Shown here: piece after piece, positions 59,255-64,000 of the stretch | Position numbering within the stretch: the first letter of the stretch is position 1 | How the letters are laid out: every line of letters begins with the position of its first letter | Assembly (NCBI GenBank): GCA_027943335.1 | Contig: BSBK01006737.1 | Span: 372,001-436,000 of the forward strand | Source: Chamaecyparis obtusa | Lineage: Eukaryota; Streptophyta; Pinopsida; Cupressales; Cupressaceae | DNA length: 64,000 nucleotides | Direction: 5' to 3' | The notes under the pieces: model-generated | Told to the model about the DNA's origin: nothing | Databases searched by the model: none | Seen by the model: the letters and a program-made list of their open reading frames with translations, nothing else | Translations under genes and position numbers: made by a program

Positions 59255-60246
59255 TGTGATGGAATAGGGACCTCAAATCCAACTACGCACGCAACATGGT
59301 CATTACTCACATGATCGAATTACAAGAGAGAGTATGAATTACTCAATCTAAAATCCATCATGAAGTGACTTGTTGCATCCTATGTAGACGGGGTGTTTAA
59401 TTGCTCTCAGATTGGAGAGCCAACAACCATAAGACCGATTCTACAATGGAGGATTTTCAAGAACTATGAAGATAAACAAATTGAAATTGAACTAAATGAA
59501 TGCAATTTAATCTAAGAGATTTAAAAGAGATATGAAATGAAAATTATTCTAAAGAACTTGAAAGTGGAAATGATATTAAGCTATGAACAATTAAGCAAAT
59601 TAATTCTAAAATGAGATGCAATATTAAGCTAAAATGAGAAAATTATACTAATGCAATAAAAAGCTTTGAATTGATAAAATTGAGACACAAAAATACTATA
59701 GTTTAGTTACTCTCAACAATTTGCCTCCTTCGAATGAAGAAATGAGGTTCATTAAATAGAAAAGCCCGAGAAGAGAATGAAGGGGTTCTTGATTTGAAAC
59801 TCCTGACCCTTCGTTTCCATTTTAGACAAAAATGCATTGAATTACTTAATTAAAAGAATGGAATTTGCCACATAGGGGACTTTTCAAATATCTTGAATTA
59901 TTAATTCAAAAATGAGTTTCCATTCAAATAATAAGTAATTATTAATTCCTTTTTTATAGGTAATTAGCTAAAGGGGGTAGATTTTAATTTAATTCCAAGT
60001 ACTTAGGACTTTAGGATTAAATTAATTTATCATAGGGGTAATTTAGCTAATAAAAGTCAAAGACTTTAGGAATTAATTTTAATATTTGATTAATGCCATT
60101 AGGGTTTTTGCAATTGACATCAAGTCAAATTAAGTCAAGTAGGAGAGAGAAAATTGCCTAGGAAACTAGGACTTTGGAGATGTAAAATTGACGAAAATGC
60201 ACCAAAATTGATTGAATTTATTAGGTGCCAATTTTAGGGTATTACA
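59255..60246 (-). repeat. Element G2 3' LTR
   Basis: On the minus strand it starts TGTAATACCCTAAAATTGG (60246) and ends near CCATCACA (59255), about 992 bp. The end is less certain than the start. Confidence 0.7.
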
Positions 60247-60262
60247 TTTTCCCCTCTTTGAA
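60247..60262 (-). other. Element G2 polypurine tract
   Basis: The minus strand reads TTCAAAGAGGGGAAAA immediately before TGTAATACCC. Confidence 0.8.
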
Positions 60263-60326
60263 TTGATGTGTGAACAACGCGTTGATTCAAAGAATAACCT
60301 GAAGTGACAAATGACAAGAAATTCAG

Positions 60327-60706
60327 AAGTCTAGGTTAGGTTGCCAAGACACCGAGCAGATCAAAGCATGATTTTCTGAAGTCTAAGTTAGATTGCGAAG
60401 ACAACGGTCTTGAGAGAAGATGAGAATTGGGGTTAGGTTTCCCCAATGCCCAGAATGAGATTTAGATGCAAACTTAGGACTATCTCCAGAATCAAGGTTA
60501 GATTGCCCCAATACGAAGCTTAGCCCTCTGAGACCCGGGTTAGATTGCCCAGATAACGGTCTAAGAGAGATTTCAAGAGCCATCTTTAGAATGAGCTTGA
60601 CTCCCAGGAATTAGGGTTAGATTGCCCCAATACCTAAAGATTTTAAGAACCATCTCCAGAATGAAGCTTGATTCTTGAGGATCTGAGTTAGGTTACTCAG
60701 ATACCT
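60327..60706 (+). repeat. Degenerate array of a GGTTAGATTGCCCCAATAC unit
   Basis: Seven copies at about 60327, 60379, 60424, 60489, 60532, 60608 and 60680, spaced about 45-75 bp and each carrying (G/A)AGTTAGATTGCCCCAATACC-like cores with substitutions. It lies between the polypurine tract and the PMD fragment of G2. Confidence 0.75.
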
Positions 60707-61502
60707 AAAAGATAGATGACCAGATAGCAAGATGTGAGGCATCAAAATGCCCCTAGCAATGAGAACTGATGATTCATATTAGACTGATTCAAGAATTGAT
60801 TTGACAAGATTCAAATGATGCAATCATCTTGCCCCCTTGGGAGCAAAATTGAAAGATGACATAAGAAGGACAATTGACAACAAGGGATTGCAGAGCAGAA
60901 GTAATTAGACTAGATGTGAGAAGCTGCAGAAGCAAATCAGAGCAAAGCAGAGGTCCTGTTAACCAAGTTTGACCATGGTTGACCATGGTTGACTAGAGTT
61001 GACTTTGATGAAAAGAGAAAAGATCTTGAGAACATGATGCAAAGATGAGGGTCTGGCAGGAAGATGACAACATAAGACTGACTGCACAAGCATTCGATCC
61101 CAAAAGGGTCCAAAATTTAAAATGTGATTTCAAGCTATCTAGAGATGTCAGATTTTGATTTCAATCTTGAAAATGGATTCAAAGCAGTTGATTTAGCCAA
61201 GGGTGCAATTTTCACGCAAAACAAAGCACTTTTGAAAATTAGGTCAAAAGCTATATAAGGCCTGGAGGGGTCATTTTCAATTCATTATTCACCTTCCTCT
61301 TCTTGTGATTTCTGAGCTTTGAGAGAGAAAATGGAGGGTCTTCCACTGCATATGCATAGATTTGAGCACTCCAGATGACATGCCCGACCCACGGAGTATG
61401 ACACACCTGTAAGTAGTCGATAAACCTTCTTGCTTTCAATTCGTACAACTTTTTAGGTCAATTTAGGATAGATTTAGCAATGTTTAGTCCATGTTCTTCC
61501 AA

Positions 61503-61715
61503 TCTCACGCGAGGAAGTAGTTTCCTCGCACCAACCTAGGTCTCCCCTCGCATGAGGAAATAGTTTCCTTGCATGAGTTGGGTCTCCTTCACGCGGGCTC
61601 TGGCTGGAAGCTCGCACGAGCTGAGAGGGGGTCCCGTGTGAGATTGTAGTAGCTCGCGCAAGATTGAGTCCTGTCTCGCGCGAGGAAACAATTTCCTCGC
61701 GTGAAAAACTACTGC
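61503..61715. repeat. Degenerate array of a palindromic CTCGCGCGAG unit
   Basis: About eight variants, some forming larger palindromes: CTCGCGCGAGGAAACAAT is followed by TTTCCTCGCGTGA. It is directly upstream of the antisense PMD fragment. Confidence 0.85.
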
Positions 61716-61881
61716 AGAGTTTGAAGTCTTTTGCCAAAATTTGTCAAATTTGCGTGAAATCAGCCAAGTATAGCGTCACAGAGCCATGTCTAGGATAGAT
61801 GTCTTGTAGCATTTACTATTGTTGTGTTAAAAACCATTATGTCGAGATACTGATCCAATGTCGTCGCTTGCTTTGCAGGTT

Positions 61882-62168
61882 GACTTTCCCGATGTTGCCT
61901 TCAAGACACACCATCCTATCATCACCACATTGGTGTAGAGACTGACAGATGCTGAGAGTGCTCATATTGATGGACTCGGCCTAGGATACTTGCATGATCT
62001 ACTTGACATTCAGGTAAATCACAGTCTTCTTGGTGCACTAGTAGAGCGTTTCCATTCGAAGACGAACACTTTTCACTTTTCGATGGGGGAGATGATGGTG
62101 ACTCCCAAGGATGTATATAGGATCCTACGGATACCAGTCCATGGTGCTCGAGTGGGTAATTATTAATT
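61882..62168 (+). pseudogene. PMD fragment of element G2, antisense to the element
   Basis: The frame shows VDFPDVAFKTHHPIITTL, a TAG (about 61937), ESAHIDGLGLGYLHDLLDI, then ALVERFHSKTNTFHFSMGEM and VYRILRIPVHG. These match the N-terminal part of the PMD in G1 and the family in general. It ends at TAA near 62168 without the central and C-terminal PMD blocks, so it is truncated or continued by an intron (GTGGGTAATT follows the last PMD residue). The 62256-62334 tandem repeat and the end of pol lie next to it. Confidence 0.65.
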
Positions 62169-62255
62169 CCTTTGTACTTTTCTCTTTTTTTTTAATTTTT
62201 TGTATTTTCACTTTTTTTTGTATTTTTTCAATTTTCAATTTTTATTATTATTACC

Positions 62256-62334
62256 AAGGCGCCTGTTTACCAGGTTTTCACCAAGATAATAGATACATCA
62301 AAGCGCCTGTTTACCAGGTTTTCACTAAGATGAT
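62256..62334 (+). repeat. Tandem pair between PMD fragment and pol
   Basis: GCGCCTGTTTACCAGGTTTT followed by CAC(C/T)AAGAT occurs twice, 43-44 bp apart. It sits between the converging ends of the antisense PMD fragment and the integrase. Confidence 0.85.
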
Positions 62335-62439
62335 CATTTTTTCAGGACATTTTGCAATTTTTAGGATTTTTTGCAATATATCATTTTTTTGGATTTTTTC
62401 AAGACCAATGAATATGTACATGAGCATGCCGAGAATGTC

Positions 62440-64000
62440 TCAACTATAGAACTTCTTCATATGAAGAGCGTTGATAGGCTCTTTGAGTTGCTCTCCTTCA
62501 GTGGTGGAGAATCGATAAGTGCTAGACCCAAATGCTGCAGTAATGACATACAGACCAAGCCAGTTTGGTTTAAATTTCCCTTTTTGGACTCACTGTTGCT
62601 GATTTTTGGGGTTCTCTCTCAAGACGAGATCACCCACTTGGAATTCCCTTTGTCTGAATTTCTTATTGTAAGCTTTAGACATCCTCTTTTGGTATGCTCT
62701 TAGATGATTGAACGCCACCTTCCGACGTTCATCAAGTAACTCAAGCTCTTGAAGCCGAGATATTCTGTTATCTTCATCAGTGATGAGGCCCCTCAGAGAG
62801 ATTCACAATGTTGGAATCTTGACCTCAATAGGTAATACTGCCTCTACTCCATAAACCAAGGTGAAAGGAGTGGCCCCCATTGGTGTTCAGATACTTGTTT
62901 TGTAGGCCCACAAAGCCGGATTAATTTGGAGATGCCAATCTCTACCAGATTTATGAACCATTCGGTGCAAGATTTTCAGAATTGTCTTATTAGAAGCCTC
63001 TACTTGTCCATTACCCTGAGGATAATAGATAGATGACCAATGCTGAATAATTCTAAATTTAGTGCATAAGTCTGTGAGGTCCTTATTTTTTAATTGACCC
63101 CCATTGTCAGTGATAATAGATGAGGGTATGCCATATCTGCAAATGATATAGTTTAGTATGAACATAGCAATGGTCTTGTCGTCAGCTACAATGAGAGGTA
63201 CTGCCTCAACCCACTTGGTAAAGTAATTAGTAGCTATGATGATCAACTTGTGCCCTCTTGAAGATGAAGGGTGTATCTGACTGACTAAATTGAAGGCCCA
63301 TTGCTAAAATGGCTAGAAATTGAAGAGAGGACTAAGTTCATGAGCAGGAGCATGAATTAGGTTCCCATGAAATTGGCATTGCTTGCAAGTCTTAGCATAT
63401 TGAACAACTTCTTTTTCCATGTTCGGCCAATAATAACCAGCTCTAATAAGTTTATGGGCTAACGTCAGACCACTAGAATGAGACCCACAGATACCATCGT
63501 GTACCTCAGCTAGCACACACTTGGACTCGTCAAGTTCTAAGCACCTAAGGAGAGTACCGTCTAGACCCCATCCATACAAGTCATTTGCTATGAGGACATA
63601 TCGTGAAGCAGTATGAATGAGGTGACACTTTTCATTCTAGGTATAGGTGTCAGGAATGATCTGGTCATGAAGGTAGGAAAAGATATGGTGGTAGCGGGAT
63701 GAATCATGTCCAATGACTGAACATATCATCCTGGATTCAGGAATATCATAGGCAGGGTAGTGTAATGCCTCCACCAGGAACTCATGTTTGAAGTCATTTT
63801 CTGACATTTGTAACATTGAAGCAAGAGTGGCCATTGCATCAACTGCTTTATTGTCTGCCCTTGGAATCTGCTGGAAAGAAATGTGTGCAAAGTACTGTTT
63901 AAGATCATCCACCATCCTTTTGTAAGGTATTAGTTTGTCATCTTTAGTTTGGTAGACATCATTGACTTGATTGATGATTAACTGTGAGTCTCCAAAGACC
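62440..64000 (-). pseudogene. Element G2 RNase H (second) and integrase
   Basis: Read on the minus strand from the window edge: RNase H end (MVDDLKQYFAHISFQQIPRA, to about 63800), integrase zinc-binding domain at about 63500-63360 (H, H, then CKQC), catalytic core from 63246 (WVEAVPLIVADDKT, TDNGGQLKN with Asp, and QGNGQVEASN with Glu), then the C-terminal domain to 62440 (RKVAFNHLRAYQKRMSKA, FRQREFQVGDLV). The frame is continuous over 1.56 kb with stops at 63637 (TAG), 63313 (TAG), about 63304, 62887 (TGA), about 62809 and about 62600. All fit C-to-T or G-to-A changes, and no frameshift occurs. The final stop is TGA at 62440-62442. Confidence 0.9.

Larger units (their letters stand above)
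59255..64000 (-). mobile_element. Element G2: minus-strand Tat-type element, right end outside window
   Basis: On the minus strand the order is second RNase H (edge of window), integrase, then a region with an antisense PMD fragment and repeat arrays, polypurine tract and 3' LTR. LTR start TGTAATACCC equals that of element H, whose orientation is proven by its primer site. Confidence 0.85.

Noticed and set aside
61503..61715. CRISPR-like appearance of the repeat array
   Set aside because: Units vary in sequence and spacing, there are no uniform spacers, and the context is a plant retrotransposon.
62111..62703. Two overlapping plus-strand open frames of about 110 codons
   Set aside because: They are antisense to the integrase C-terminal domain of G2 or in low-complexity T-rich sequence; only the PMD part up to 62168 is supported.

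Overview
The window reads as nuclear DNA from a seed plant with a very large, methylated, repeat-rich genome. A conifer or other gymnosperm is my best guess, from the Tat-type Ty3/gypsy elements with long leaders, the deep nesting and only about two ordinary genes in 64 kb; an angiosperm is not excluded. There is no bacterial-type gene organisation, and I found no tRNA, rRNA or CRISPR array.

Layout. For convenience I label the elements A-I. (1) 1-9632: element H, a Tat-type Ty3/gypsy element on the minus strand (5' LTR 8400-9632, PBS, leader, gag, protease, RT, RNase H, second RNase H; integrase and 3' LTR lie left of the window). H sits inside the 5' LTR of (2) element D, plus strand, 9633-18750, which has a gag relic and a 276-codon ORF but no visible pol. 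D is itself interrupted by (3) element A, 13987-17772, a small element whose single ORF encodes only gag and protease. (4) 18751-30979 is the gene-bearing island: two tandem foldback structures (19.16-19.55 kb), a candidate two-exon gene for a 63-residue protein (minus, 21121-21431), an intact histone H4 gene (22297-22608) and AT-rich sequence with local duplications. (5) 30980-40330: element B, a second member of the A family, split by (6) element C, 33400-38979, a nearly complete chromovirus-like Ty3/gypsy element with perfect target-site duplications. (7) 41340-48100: element E (Tat-like gag/protease remains and LTR copies) mixed with the 3' end of a Ty1/copia-like element I. (8) 49792-54720: element F, plus strand, LTR, leader and gag. 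(9) 54721-59254: element G1, minus strand, with an antisense ORF carrying a plant mobile domain (PMD). (10) 59255-64000: element G2, minus strand, with 3' LTR, antisense PMD fragment, integrase and RNase H running off the right edge. The order suggests F was entered by G1 and G1 by G2.

Two themes stand out. First, the decayed ORFs have lost almost no reading frame: the H gag-pol frame runs about 6.1 kb without a frameshift and is broken only by stop codons explainable as C-to-T (or G-to-A) changes at Gln, Arg or Trp codons. The same holds for G1 PMD, G2 pol, A, and most of B, C and I. This is what cytosine methylation followed by deamination would leave. Second, the Tat-like elements H, F, G1 and G2 each carry their own degenerate array of short repeats built on a CG-rich, mostly palindromic core, in a leader or just upstream of an ORF. 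The A/B gag-protease-only family, whose ORF stops 6 bp before the 3' LTR in both copies, is the best candidate for an undescribed element type.
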